Source of the DNA: JAJPJX01 sp964568355
Lineage (GTDB): Bacteria; Acidobacteriota; Terriglobia; Bryobacterales; Bryobacteraceae
NCBI GenBank assembly: GCA_964568355.1
Contig: CAZMRK010000299.1
Location: 1-30,522, forward strand
Length of the DNA: 30,522 bases
Direction of reading: 5' to 3'
Position numbers and translations under genes: made by a program. The notes under the pieces were generated by a model, which was not told where the DNA came from, did no database searches, and worked only from the letters and a program-made list of their open reading frames with translations. Below, piece by piece: positions 8,478-16,782 of this stretch; within the stretch, counting starts at the first letter, position 1; every line of letters starts with the position of its first letter.

Positions 8478-8494
8478 CCCCTCTCATAGAGGGG
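8478..8494 (+). terminator. Hairpin after speA
   Basis: CCCCTCT-CAT-AGAGGGG gives a perfect seven-base stem with a three-base loop 44 bases after the speA stop. It is followed by a G-rich run rather than a T tract, so it is at best a weak or factor-dependent terminator, or a processed mRNA end. Confidence 0.35.
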
Positions 8495-8548
8495 GAGGGG
8501 ATGGGTATGATGTACCCGCCGCATTACGCCACGTTTGTCCAACTGCCA

Positions 8549-8554
8549 TATAAT
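8549..8554 (+). promoter_or_regulatory. Candidate -10 box for korAB
   Basis: A perfect TATAAT hexamer lies 59 bases before the korA ATG; the expected transcript start would be near 8561. No convincing -35 hexamer is at the right distance. If used, the transcript begins just before the in-frame TTG at 8566, leaving the ATG at 8614 as the natural start. Confidence 0.35.
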
Positions 8555-8613
8555 CAAGTTGAACTTTGCGTGAACTGGGCCCCCATATATTCCCCGTAAA
8601 AGGACCTTCGAAG

Positions 8614-10458
8614 ATGTCAACGATAGAGGTGTCCCCGGTCGAGCCCCGACCCGGCGAGGTCGGCCATTCCGTCACCAATGACTTCAGTATCCAGGTCGCC
8701 ACGGTAAACGGTTCCGGCAGCCAGACTGCCAATACCGTACTGATGCGATCTATCTTCCAGATGGGCATTCCGGTCTCCGGGAAGAACATGTTCCCTTCCA
8801 ATATTGCCGGCCTGCCTACCTGGTTTACCATCCGTGCCAGCAAGCACGGATATATCGGCCGCAAGAAGGAAGTGGATTTTCTGGTGGCCATGAACCCGGA
8901 GACCGCGCGCGAAGACGTGATGAGTCTCGACCGCGGCGCTGCCGTGGTTTATGATGAGCCGCTGAAGCTCGATACACTCCGTTCCGACCTGCACTTTTAC
9001 CCGGTTCCCTTCGATAAGTTAGTTGCCCCCGTCTGTCCGGACGCCAAGCTCCGCAAGCTGGTGCGCAATATGATCTACGACGGCGTGCTGGCTCAGCTTC
9101 TCTCCATCGATATGGCGGAAGTCCGCAAGGCGCTGGTCAAACAATTCGGCAAAAAGAAGGCCAAGGCCGCGGAACTCAACTGGGGCGCCGCCCAGGCGGG
9201 CTATGACTACGCCGCGCGGACTTTTACGAAGTCCGATCCTTTTCGCGTGGAACGCATGAACCAGACTGCGGGGAAGATCATTATCGACGGCAACTCGGCC
9301 TCTGCTCTGGGGTGTATGTTTGCCGGTGTCACGGTGGTGACGTGGTACCCCATCACTCCCTCCTCCTCCCTGGTGGAGACGCTGATCGGGTATCTGAAGC
9401 GTTTCCGCATCGACCCGGAAACCGGCAAGGCCACTTTCGCCGTGGTGCAGGCCGAAGACGAACTCGCTTCGATCGGCATGGCCATCGGAGCGGGCTGGGC
9501 GGGAGCGCGCTCCATGACCGCCACCGCCGGTCCGGGCCTCTCCCTGATGTCTGAGTTCGTCGGACTGGGTTACTACGCTGAGATTCCAGCCGTCATCTTC
9601 GATGTCGAGCGCGTCGGGCCTTCTACCGGGCTACCCACCCGCACGGCGCAGGGCGATCTGCTCTCCACCGCCCTGCTCTCCCACGGTGATACCAAACACC
9701 CCCTGTTCTTTCCCTGCTCTCCGGAAGAGTGCTTTACCATGGCGCAGGACGCGTTCAACCTCGCGGAGCGCTTCCAGACCCCTGTTTTTGTCATGACTGA
9801 TCTCGACCTGGGGATGAACAACTGGATGGCCGATCCCTTCCCTTATCCCACCAAGCCCATAGACCGGGGGAAGGTGCTTACCGCTGAAGACCTGGCCAAA
9901 GCGGGAACCTTCGCCCGCTATCGCGATTTGGATGGGGACGGTGTCGGCTATCGCACGCTGCCCGCCACGCCACATCCGGCCGCTGCTTATTTCACGCGCG
10001 GCAGCGGGCACAATGACCGCGCCGGCTATAGCGAGCGCGAGGACGACTACACGAACAATATGGACCGTCTGGCGCGTAAGTTCGAGAGTATGCGCGAGCA
10101 CATTCCCGCGCCGGAGATTTTCACCAGCGAGGGCGCCCGCATCGGCTTCGTTGCCGCGGGCACCTCGCACTATGCGGTCGGGGAGAGCCGCGATCAGCTC
10201 CGGAACGAGTACGGCATCGAAGCCAGCTATCTGCGTCTCAAGGGCTATCCTTTCCGGGCCGAACTGGTTGAATTCATCCGCCGCCACGACCGCGTCTACG
10301 TGGTGGACCAGAATCGCGATGCGCAGTTGCTGGCTCTGATGCGCCTGGAGATGGATGCCGCCGATATTGCCCGGCTGCGCAGCGTGCGTTATTACGGCGG
10401 ACTGCCGCTCGATGCGCGCACCGTCACCGACGATGTAATCAAACAGGAGGGGAAATGA
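8614..10458 (+). CDS. korA: 2-oxoacid:ferredoxin oxidoreductase, fused gamma-alpha subunit
   Basis: 614 residues. The first 190 residues are the gamma domain (VATVNGSGSQTANTVLMRSI, FPSNIAGLPTWFTIRASKHG). The alpha domain follows with GNSASALGCMFAGVTVVTWY, then PITPSSSLVETLIGYL, VVQAEDELASIGMAIGAGWAG, TATAGPGLSLMSEFVGLGYY and the signature GPSTGLPTRTAQGDL. With KorB it catalyses ferredoxin-linked oxidative decarboxylation of a 2-oxoacid, most likely 2-oxoglutarate, or the reverse carboxylation. The frame is open from TTG at 8566, but the ATG at 8614 has AAAAGGA upstream and starts where relatives do. It overlaps korB by ATGA (10455-10458). Substrate preference cannot be read with certainty. 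Confidence 0.92.
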   Translation: MSTIEVSPVEPRPGEVGHSVTNDFSIQVATVNGSGSQTANTVLMRSIFQMGIPVSGKNMFPSNIAGLPTWFTIRASKHGYIGRKKEVDFLVAMNPETAREDVMSLDRGAAVVYDEPLKLDTLRSDLHFYPVPFDKLVAPVCPDAKLRKLVRNMIYDGVLAQLLSIDMAEVRKALVKQFGKKKAKAAELNWGAAQAGYDYAARTFTKSDPFRVERMNQTAGKIIIDGNSASALGCMFAGVTVVTWYPITPSSSLVETLIGYLKRFRIDPETGKATFAVVQAEDELASIGMAIGAGWAGARSMTATAGPGLSLMSEFVGLGYYAEIPAVIFDVERVGPSTGLPTRTAQGDLLSTALLSHGDTKHPLFFPCSPEECFTMAQDAFNLAERFQTPVFVMTDLDLGMNNWMADPFPYPTKPIDRGKVLTAEDLAKAGTFARYRDLDGDGVGYRTLPATPHPAAAYFTRGSGHNDRAGYSEREDDYTNNMDRLARKFESMREHIPAPEIFTSEGARIGFVAAGTSHYAVGESRDQLRNEYGIEASYLRLKGYPFRAELVEFIRRHDRVYVVDQNRDAQLLALMRLEMDAADIARLRSVRYYGGLPLDARTVTDDVIKQEGK

Positions 10459-11498
10459 GCACCACTGTTACACCGCCCCCCAAGAAGGTCAATCGCATTG
10501 GCCTGGAAGTTCTGAATTACCGGGGGCTGAAGACTACCTTATGCGCGGGCTGCGGCCACAACGCGATCTCCGAGCGCATTGTGGAGTGCTTCTACGAACT
10601 TGGCATTGAGCCTTACCAGGTCTCCAAGTTCTCCGGTATCGGTTGTTCCTCGAAATCGCCCGCTTACTTCCTGGGCCAGTCGCATGGCTTCAACTCGGTC
10701 CACGGACGTATGCCATCGGTCGCTACGGGAGCGCTGCTCGCCAACCGTCACATCCTGGGCCTAGGCGTCACCGGCGATGGCGATACGGCTTCCATCGGCA
10801 TTGGCCAGTTCATGCACATGGTGCGGCGCAATGTCCCGATTATTTATGTGATCGAGGATAACGGCGTCTACGGCCTGACCAAGGGGCAGTTTTCCGCTAC
10901 CGCCGATCTCGGTTCCAAACTCAAGACCGGCGTCCTGAATGATCTGCCGCCTTTCGATTGCTGCGCTCTGGCTCTGAAGTGGGGCGCCAGCTTTGTCGCG
11001 AGATCGTTTTCCGGTGACAAGAAGCAGTTGCAGGCTCTGCTTAAAGCTGCCATCGTGCACCAGGGGCTCTCGGTCATCGATGTGGTTTCCCCGTGTGTGA
11101 CCTTCAACGATCATGAGGGCTCCACCAAGAGCTACAGCTACATGAAGGACCACGAAGAAGTGCTGCACGAGGTGGATTTCGTGCCCTCGTTTGAAGACAT
11201 CAACGTGGAGATTCCGGAAGGAGAGGTCCGCGAAGTGCAACTTCATGACGGCTCCAGACTTCGCATTCGCAAGCTCGACCGGGACTATGACCCCACCAGC
11301 AAGCTGGCCGCCCTTTCCGCTCTGGAAGAGGCGGAGGCCAAGGGCGAAGTCCTCACCGGCGTGCTCTATGTCAATCCGGAAAAGCCCACGTTTCTGGATC
11401 TCCTGAATCTGGGCGAGGAACCACTTGCCACCCTGCCCGAGTCGAAGGTACGTCCTTCTCAAGAGGTTCTCGATCAGGTGATGGAAGAGCTTCGCTGA
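10455..11498 (+). CDS. korB: 2-oxoacid:ferredoxin oxidoreductase, beta subunit
   Basis: 347 residues. This is the thiamine-diphosphate and iron-sulfur subunit. Cysteines for the [4Fe-4S] cluster are Cys30 and Cys33 (LCAGCGHN), Cys64 (GIGCSSKSP) and the one in VVSPCVTFNDHEGS. The TPP motif is GVTGDGDTASIGIGQFMH from about residue 105, with IEDNGVYGLTKGQ completing the site. HGRMPSVATGALLAN is a further family hallmark. The gene starts inside the korA stop (ATGA), so the two are translationally coupled. GGAGGGGAA in the end of korA is its ribosome binding site. No separate ferredoxin-like delta gene is nearby, so electrons are presumably passed to an external ferredoxin. A strong hairpin closes the operon. 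Confidence 0.94.
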   Translation: MSTTVTPPPKKVNRIGLEVLNYRGLKTTLCAGCGHNAISERIVECFYELGIEPYQVSKFSGIGCSSKSPAYFLGQSHGFNSVHGRMPSVATGALLANRHILGLGVTGDGDTASIGIGQFMHMVRRNVPIIYVIEDNGVYGLTKGQFSATADLGSKLKTGVLNDLPPFDCCALALKWGASFVARSFSGDKKQLQALLKAAIVHQGLSVIDVVSPCVTFNDHEGSTKSYSYMKDHEEVLHEVDFVPSFEDINVEIPEGEVREVQLHDGSRLRIRKLDRDYDPTSKLAALSALEEAEAKGEVLTGVLYVNPEKPTFLDLLNLGEEPLATLPESKVRPSQEVLDQVMEELR

Positions 11499-11529
11499 CA
11501 CCTCGACTGCCGCCGCGGTAACCGCAACC

Positions 11530-11555
11530 GTCCGCTCCCTTACCGGGGAGCGGAC
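11530..11555 (+). terminator. Terminator-like hairpin between korB and lepB
   Basis: GTCCGCTCCC (11530-11539) and GGGAGCGGAC (11546-11555) form a perfect ten-base stem with a six-base loop, 31 bases after the korB stop. There is no T tract after it. It separates korAB from lepB and ends just before a TATACT hexamer. Confidence 0.55.
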
Positions 11556-11557
11556 GC

Positions 11558-11563
11558 TATACT
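11558..11563 (+). promoter_or_regulatory. Candidate -10 box for a leaderless lepB mRNA
   Basis: TATACT is followed by six bases and then the lepB ATG, so a transcript from it would start at or next to the start codon. No Shine-Dalgarno sequence lies in the 14 bases before the ATG. No good -35 hexamer is visible. Confidence 0.3.
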
Positions 11564-11569
11564 GGCTCT

Positions 11570-12331
11570 ATGCAGCGTAAATCCGGGGCCCTCCAGGCCC
11601 TTCGCAGCGCGAGCCGCAACCTGATCTCCGAATGGGTCGTCACGTTGATCTTCTTCCTGTTCGGAACCACCACTATGGTTCAGGCTTTCGTAATTCCCAC
11701 CGGCTCCATGGAAGATAACCTCCTGGTCGGAGACCACGTGCTGGTGGACAAGCTGGCCTATGCGCCGTCCGGCCCGCTTACGCGCGGTCTGCTTCCCTAT
11801 CAGGAGATCAAGCGGGGCGATGTCATTGTGTTCCGCTTCCCGCCCGATATCCAGCAAACCTATGTGAAGCGCTGCATGGGGCTGCCGGGCGACCGTCTGC
11901 GCATGGTAAACAAGCAGTTCTACCTCAACGGCCGCAAGCTGGACGAGCCCTACATCTTTCACAAGTCGCCGGTGATCGAACCTTCTCGTGATAACTTCCC
12001 CCCGCCGGCCGATATGCCGGTGGCCGCTACCGCCGTCGACATGCTGCAGCATCACGTGATCGATGGGGAACTGGTGGTACCGCCGGGACACTATTTCGCT
12101 CTCGGCGATAACCGGGACAACTCCTCCGACAGCCGGGTCTGGGGTTTGGTCCCGCGCGCCAATATCATCGGCAAGCCCATTCTGATCTATTGGTCGTATG
12201 ACGCGCCCACCGAGCACCTGATCCAGCCCACCATCGGGATCGATCATCTGCTGGATCTGGCGCAGAACTTCTTTACCAAGACGCGTTGGGACCGTACCTT
12301 CCGGTTTATCCACGGCTATCCGGTCAAATAG
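11570..12331 (+). CDS. lepB: Signal peptidase I
   Basis: 253 residues. It cleaves signal peptides of Sec- and Tat-exported proteins at the outer face of the cytoplasmic membrane. One transmembrane segment is visible at about residues 20-42 (EWVVTLIFFLFGTTTMVQAF). Box B holds the nucleophile Ser46 in IPTGSMEDNLLVGD, box D the general base Lys100 in YVKRCMGLPGD, and box E reads FALGDNRDNSSDSRVWG. All parts of the Ser-Lys dyad enzyme are present and the length is normal. The gene has no visible ribosome binding site and may be leaderless. Its stop lies nine bases from the stop of the convergent TonB-dependent receptor gene. Confidence 0.95.
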   Translation: MQRKSGALQALRSASRNLISEWVVTLIFFLFGTTTMVQAFVIPTGSMEDNLLVGDHVLVDKLAYAPSGPLTRGLLPYQEIKRGDVIVFRFPPDIQQTYVKRCMGLPGDRLRMVNKQFYLNGRKLDEPYIFHKSPVIEPSRDNFPPPADMPVAATAVDMLQHHVIDGELVVPPGHYFALGDNRDNSSDSRVWGLVPRANIIGKPILIYWSYDAPTEHLIQPTIGIDHLLDLAQNFFTKTRWDRTFRFIHGYPVK

Positions 12332-12340
12332 CCCGCGCGT

Positions 12341-15300
12341 TTACCAGAGAAACTTCAGCGCAAACTGGATCTCGCGCGCGGGTCCGGCAGTCCGGATCTG
12401 GCCGAAGGTCCGCGAGGTCACGGTATTGTCCGGATCATTGCAGCCGCCGGTGGTATTGGTGCAGCCAAGCTGTGCCTGATTGAAGAGATTGAAGAACTCG
12501 GAGCGGAATTGCATCCTGTATCGCTCCGTGAACCGGAAGTCTTTGATCGCGGAAAAATTCGTGGCGGCGAAGCCGGGTCCCACGATATTGTTTCGCCCGG
12601 AGTTGCCGTAAGTTCCCGGCGCCACGGCGCCCGGCTGGAGAAAGGCGCTGGTGTCAAAATACTGGGCGATCATATCGCCTTTGCTGCTATGGTCGCGCTC
12701 GATGGACGTAACCCCCGGTTTCAGCATCGCGTGCTGGCGGCTCCCGCTTCCATCCAAAGCGACATCCGCGCCCATCCGGATGGTGAATGGTGAACCGCTC
12801 TGCCATTGATGAATGCCGGTAAAGGTCCATCCGGCCAGCAAGGCGTTTTCAAATGGATTCCGGAAGTTCCAGGAGGGCGACCAGAGCCAGGAGGCGACGA
12901 AGACGTGCCGCCGGTCAAAATCGGAGAGCCCACGGTTGTCGCCCAGGTTGAAGGGATTGTCCAGCAGGCGGGCGTAGATGTTGCTGGAAAGGGTATCGAT
13001 CGATTTTCCGAAAGTGTAGGCCGCGTTGATGGTAAAGCCGTGGCTGAATCGTTTGGTGACCTGAGGCTGGAAACTGTGATACCAGCTTCGGAAACTGTTG
13101 TCGACGACGATCACGTTGGGCGCCAGGATCCCCGGAAGATAGAGGGTCCGGTTGTTGACGTTCTGGAGCGATGGTGCGGCGCCGGTAACCGGGTCGTTGG
13201 TATATTGCGCCGGATTGAAGTTCCGCCATCCTTCGATCTTGATGCCGGCCTTGCCCACGTAAGCCGCCTGCACCATGACGCTGGGGGTGATCTGGCGCTG
13301 CAAGGTCAGATTCCACGATTGCACGTAGGGTGTCCGCAGATGGCTGTCGACGTATAGGCCTCCCAGCGGCAGAGGGTAGAGATCGCAGCGGACACCTGGA
13401 AACGTGCTCGTGTTCACGCAGCCGAAGTCTGCGCCCGGACTGGCCGGCGGTGGCGTTCGTCCGAGCGAGCCGAACGGGTTGTCGGCGCGCCCGTTGAATA
13501 ACTGATAGCTGCCGGCCCAGGGAGCATTTTCCTGGGATACCGAATCGGCCTTAATCGAGTCGTAAAAGATGCCGTAGGCTCCTCGCAGGCTAGTCTTTCC
13601 GTTTCCGAAGATGTCCCACGCGAATCCGAAGCGCGGAGCGAAGTTATTCTTGTCAGGGCCGGAAATGGTGCGCGGTACCCCGGGATCCTTGGCGAACAGG
13701 ATACCCGGCGGCGCGTCCGGGAAGCGCTGGGATTGAGCGCGGTTCTGGATACCGGCCAGGCCTTCCAGGCGATCGTACCGGTCGGTCCAGGGGAAGAACG
13801 GTTCCCATCGCACGCCAAAGGTCAGCGTAAGGCGGGAAGTGGCTTTGAATTCGTCCTGGAAGAAGACGCTGGGAGCATCTTGCAGGTTATCGTTGGTGCG
13901 CACTCCGAAGCCGCCGCTGAACTGATAGAAGGCGCCCATCAGGAAGTCGGCGAACTCGTCGCCGCTGCGCGTGCCGTTGAAGGTCATGGTCCCGGGACCC
14001 AGAAAGATCTGCCGGAAGCCCAAGTGCAGCCACTCTCCGCCGAACTTGAAGCTGTGCTTGCGCCGGATCCAGGTTACGGCATCGCGAAACTGATAATTGT
14101 TGCTGGTAAAAACCACGCGGCCGGACCCACCGCCAAACGACAGGTTGCTTCCCACGTTGATGTTCAACCCTCCTGCCTCGGCATAGAGCGGGGTATTCAC
14201 ACCGATCGATGCCGGGTCGACCGTCTTGTCGGGCACGGAAGTGGACGCCGAACGAAGGTAGGTCAGGGTCAGTTGATTGAGCAGGGTGGGACTGAATGAG
14301 TAAGTGTCGTTGATGCCGGCTTTGGTCGTCTGCTCGCGCAGGCTGTCGCTCAGATAGTTCGGGATCGTGCCGCTGATCAAGGTAGGACGCACGCGGCTAT
14401 TGCCGTCGTAAAAGACGTCCACCGACAGGTTGTGCCGTTCGCTCTGGTTCCAGTCTGCACGCACGAGGAACAGGGCGCCATCCATCGGGGAAGGGGACAA
14501 CGCGGTCACCGTCCCGGTGGGCGACTGCGGGATCAGCGGCAGCAGGGCCTTCGCCATCGGGCTGATGCATCCGGCCCGAATCACGTTGTTTTCGACACAG
14601 GTGTTGCCGCCGGCGTCGGTCAATGGCCGGCCGGTCAGCGGATCCACGGGGTTTGTGAGTCTCCGGGTGGAAGCGGTGAAGTCTCCGGCCCGCTGTGCCG
14701 CCGAAGGCACCGTGCTCTGTACCGCCACGGCCTCGCGCCGGTCGCGCAGCCCCTGGTAGGATCCGAATACGAACAACTTGTCGCGGCGGATCGGACCTCC
14801 GGCTGCGAATCCGAACTGGTTCTGACGCCGCGCCGGCACGCGCGATGCGAAGAAGTTCCGCGCGTTCAAAGCATCGTTCCGCAGGAACTCCCAGGCGCTT
14901 CCATGAATCTCGTTGGTGCCAGACTTGGAGACCACGTTGACCTGAGAGCCGGCGTTGCGTCCATATTCCGCCGAGAAACTCTGCGTTTGAATATTGAACT
15001 CCTTCAACGCGTCAGGCGGCGGGTAGTTCATGCCGGTGCTGCGCGAAGGATTGATGAAGATGCCGCCGTTGAACGTGAACAGGTTCATGTTCTCCAGGCT
15101 GCCATTCACGTTCATGATGGGGCCGCTGCGTGCATCCGTCAGTTGCTGCGGCGCGCTCACGCTGACAATACCGGGCAGCGTGGCGGCGAGAGCGATCACA
15201 TTGCGGCCATTGAGCGGAAGATCAACCACGCGGCGGTCGTCCACCAGGCCCGAGAGTGTCGCGGAGCGCGTATCCACGAGTGGAACATCGGCATTGACAG

Positions 15301-15652
15301 TCAGGGTTTCGGAGGTCTGGCCGACCTGGAGCGCCAGATCCGCACGCAGGTTCTGGTTGACCGTGAGGGACAGGTCGGTGCGGACCAAACGCTGAAATCC
15401 GGTTTTCTCAACCGTCAGCGTGTAGGTGCCGGGAGGCATGGCGTTGAACGTATAGAATCCATCGGCGTTGGATTGCGTGGTACGCGCGACGTTCTGCTGC
15501 AGCAATGTGGCCGTGATGTTCGCCCCGGGAACGAATGCGCCGCTCGGGTCGGTGACGATGCCGCCGATGGTGCCGGTCGACTGGGCAAAAGCGGCGGGCA
15601 GAGCCAGCAAAAGCAGTCCTGCAGCAAGTGCCGTCAGCCTGGACTTTTTCAT
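12341..15652 (-). CDS. Oar-like TonB-dependent receptor with carboxypeptidase-regulatory-like domain
   Basis: 1,103 residues. A signal peptide (MKKSRLTALAAGLLLLALPA) leads to a beta-sandwich of the carboxypeptidase-regulatory type at about 25-110 (GTIGGIVTDPSGAFVPGANI, then GFYTFNAMPPGTYTLTVEKT). The plug domain follows (VVDLPLNGRNVIALAATLPG and EFNIQTQSFSAEYGRNAGSQ), then a long outer-membrane barrel with LFVFGSYQGLRDRR, RLTLTFGVRWEPFFPW and FGFAWDIFGNGKTSLRGAYG, ending FALKFLW, with the terminal aromatic residue expected for outer-membrane insertion. Acidobacterial genomes carry many such receptors, whose ligands are thought to be polymers, peptides or siderophores; none can be named here. 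GAGGAGGAG seven bases before the ATG is the ribosome binding site. The promoter faces a GntR-type regulator that may control it. Confidence 0.93.
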   Translation of the reverse strand: MKKSRLTALAAGLLLLALPAAFAQSTGTIGGIVTDPSGAFVPGANITATLLQQNVARTTQSNADGFYTFNAMPPGTYTLTVEKTGFQRLVRTDLSLTVNQNLRADLALQVGQTSETLTVNADVPLVDTRSATLSGLVDDRRVVDLPLNGRNVIALAATLPGIVSVSAPQQLTDARSGPIMNVNGSLENMNLFTFNGGIFINPSRSTGMNYPPPDALKEFNIQTQSFSAEYGRNAGSQVNVVSKSGTNEIHGSAWEFLRNDALNARNFFASRVPARRQNQFGFAAGGPIRRDKLFVFGSYQGLRDRREAVAVQSTVPSAAQRAGDFTASTRRLTNPVDPLTGRPLTDAGGNTCVENNVIRAGCISPMAKALLPLIPQSPTGTVTALSPSPMDGALFLVRADWNQSERHNLSVDVFYDGNSRVRPTLISGTIPNYLSDSLREQTTKAGINDTYSFSPTLLNQLTLTYLRSASTSVPDKTVDPASIGVNTPLYAEAGGLNINVGSNLSFGGGSGRVVFTSNNYQFRDAVTWIRRKHSFKFGGEWLHLGFRQIFLGPGTMTFNGTRSGDEFADFLMGAFYQFSGGFGVRTNDNLQDAPSVFFQDEFKATSRLTLTFGVRWEPFFPWTDRYDRLEGLAGIQNRAQSQRFPDAPPGILFAKDPGVPRTISGPDKNNFAPRFGFAWDIFGNGKTSLRGAYGIFYDSIKADSVSQENAPWAGSYQLFNGRADNPFGSLGRTPPPASPGADFGCVNTSTFPGVRCDLYPLPLGGLYVDSHLRTPYVQSWNLTLQRQITPSVMVQAAYVGKAGIKIEGWRNFNPAQYTNDPVTGAAPSLQNVNNRTLYLPGILAPNVIVVDNSFRSWYHSFQPQVTKRFSHGFTINAAYTFGKSIDTLSSNIYARLLDNPFNLGDNRGLSDFDRRHVFVASWLWSPSWNFRNPFENALLAGWTFTGIHQWQSGSPFTIRMGADVALDGSGSRQHAMLKPGVTSIERDHSSKGDMIAQYFDTSAFLQPGAVAPGTYGNSGRNNIVGPGFAATNFSAIKDFRFTERYRMQFRSEFFNLFNQAQLGCTNTTGGCNDPDNTVTSRTFGQIRTAGPAREIQFALKFLW

Positions 15653-15715
15653 TGATGCACTCCTCCTCGTTTCTTTTTTGTTAGCCTGACGCGAAGCACG
15701 AATGATAATCGGCCG

Positions 15716-15745
15716 ATGCTATCACCTCCCCGGAGGAGGTGTCAA
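15716..15745 (-). promoter_or_regulatory. Promoter of the TonB receptor with inverted repeat in the spacer
   Basis: Read on the minus strand, TTGACA (15745-15740) is a consensus -35 box and TAGCAT (15721-15716) a -10 box, 18 bases apart. Most of the spacer is a perfect inverted repeat, CACCTCC (15723-15729), five bases, GGAGGTG (15735-15741). A protein bound there would block the promoter. The dual-winged-helix regulator transcribed the other way is the obvious candidate. Confidence 0.5.
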
Positions 15746-15759
15746 ATATGCTTTGTTTT

Positions 15760-15802
15760 CTGTTAATTGACAGAGGATCAAGCTGTCGCTACAATCCGTT
15801 TG
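15760..15802 (+). promoter_or_regulatory. Consensus promoter for a leaderless GntR/FadR-type regulator mRNA
   Basis: TTGACA (15767-15772), exactly 17 bases, TACAAT (15790-15795): five or six of six matches per box. The predicted transcript start, seven bases on, is 15802, the G of an in-frame GTG. The -35 box sits in the near-palindrome CTGTTAATTGACAG (15760-15773). TGTCAA or its complement occurs at 15740, 15767 and 15803. Confidence 0.6.
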
Positions 15803-16782
15803 TGTCAAAGTGGTCTTACCAAAAGGGCCCGCTCGCGGACTCTCTTCCTGCCCCGGTCCGGTTTTCTGCCCCGGTTCAGAAATTACGGGCGTTTCTGGAA
15901 GACTCCGGAATTGCGGCGGGTTCGCGGCTGCCTGCTGAGCGGCAGCTTGCCGAATTGCTCCATATCGGACGGCCCGCTCTCCGCGAGGCCATCCATGCGT
16001 TGGCCATACTGGGAATCCTGGAAAGCCGCCGCGGTGCTGGAACCTATCTGAAGGCCGCGGGCATGGCTTCGCCGGTAGCGCCGGCGAAACGCCCGGCCGA
16101 GAGTGTGCACGAACTGTCTCAGGTGACCAAGGTGGACCAGGTGCGGCGGGCGATTTTGGAAGGTATTTTTGCAGGTGCGTTTCGTCCGGGCGATCGACTG
16201 GTGGAAAGCGTGCTCGCCGCCCGGTTCGGTGTTTCCCAGGGAACCGTGAATCAGGCGCTACAGGATCTTCATATGCAGGGAGCCGTTACCAAATCCCTGA
16301 ATCGGGAAACAACGGTCAGCCGGTTTGGTTTGGTGGAGCTCGAATCCTTTTTCCCCCTGCGTCTGGAACTGGAATCGATGGCGGCCGCGGTCGCTTCCCG
16401 TCGCCGCACGCCGGAGGCGCTCCAGGCGCTTCGCCGGCGTGTTGATCACATGCGCCGCGCCGCTCGGGCAGCGGATGTGCCGGAGTTCCTGAGGGCAGAT
16501 TTCGAGTTTCACCAGGAACTCTATCGCACTACGCGGAGCCGCTTTCTGCTCCATGCCTGTGAGGCGGTCGCCACCGCGCCTTTCATCAATCTTCTGTGCG
16601 AAAAGATGGAAGGTCCGCCGCCAGACTATCTGCGCACCGCACAAGAGCACGACGAAATTATCGATGCCCTTCAGCAAGATCCCGAGACGGCCGGCTCATT
16701 CGTGCGCTCCAAGGTGGCGGAGTGGAACGCGGCCGCGATTCGGGCGCTCACCACCACTACCGGTACTGACGCTCGATATTGA
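15802..16782 (+). CDS. FadR-family GntR regulator with two tandem winged-helix domains and FCD domain
   Basis: 326 residues from the GTG chosen here. The first GntR winged helix spans about 23-84 (GSRLPAERQLAELLHIGRPA, then LREAIHALAILGI and the wing ESRRGAGTYL). A second complete one spans about 110-175 (VDQVRRAILEGIFAGAFRPG, DRLVESVLAARFGVSQGTVN, QALQDLHMQGAV). The FCD effector domain fills 177-316. Its metal site keeps Asp233 and His237 (DFEFH) and His283 (QEHDEII), but the last His is missing (KVAEWNA). FadR-family proteins normally have one winged helix. The frame is open upstream to GTG 15739, and ATG 15748 has a good Shine-Dalgarno match. I prefer GTG 15802 because a consensus promoter starts transcription there. 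The 3' end overlaps the convergent sigma-54 regulator gene by 26 bases. Confidence 0.85.
   Translation: MSKWSYQKGPLADSLPAPVRFSAPVQKLRAFLEDSGIAAGSRLPAERQLAELLHIGRPALREAIHALAILGILESRRGAGTYLKAAGMASPVAPAKRPAESVHELSQVTKVDQVRRAILEGIFAGAFRPGDRLVESVLAARFGVSQGTVNQALQDLHMQGAVTKSLNRETTVSRFGLVELESFFPLRLELESMAAAVASRRRTPEALQALRRRVDHMRRAARAADVPEFLRADFEFHQELYRTTRSRFLLHACEAVATAPFINLLCEKMEGPPPDYLRTAQEHDEIIDALQQDPETAGSFVRSKVAEWNAAAIRALTTTTGTDARY

Noticed and set aside
8566..8613. TTG 8566 as korA start
   Set aside because: No ribosome binding site; the added 16 residues do not resemble the family; ATG 8614 has AAAAGGA.
14432..15655. Plus-strand open frame opposite the TonB receptor N-terminus
   Set aside because: No recognisable protein; the receptor reads through the same bases with a signal peptide and plug domain.
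15739..15801. Upstream GTG 15739 and ATG 15748 as starts of the FadR-family regulator
   Set aside because: The Shine-Dalgarno match is part of the receptor-promoter inverted repeat, and the consensus promoter lies downstream of both. Kept as a real alternative.
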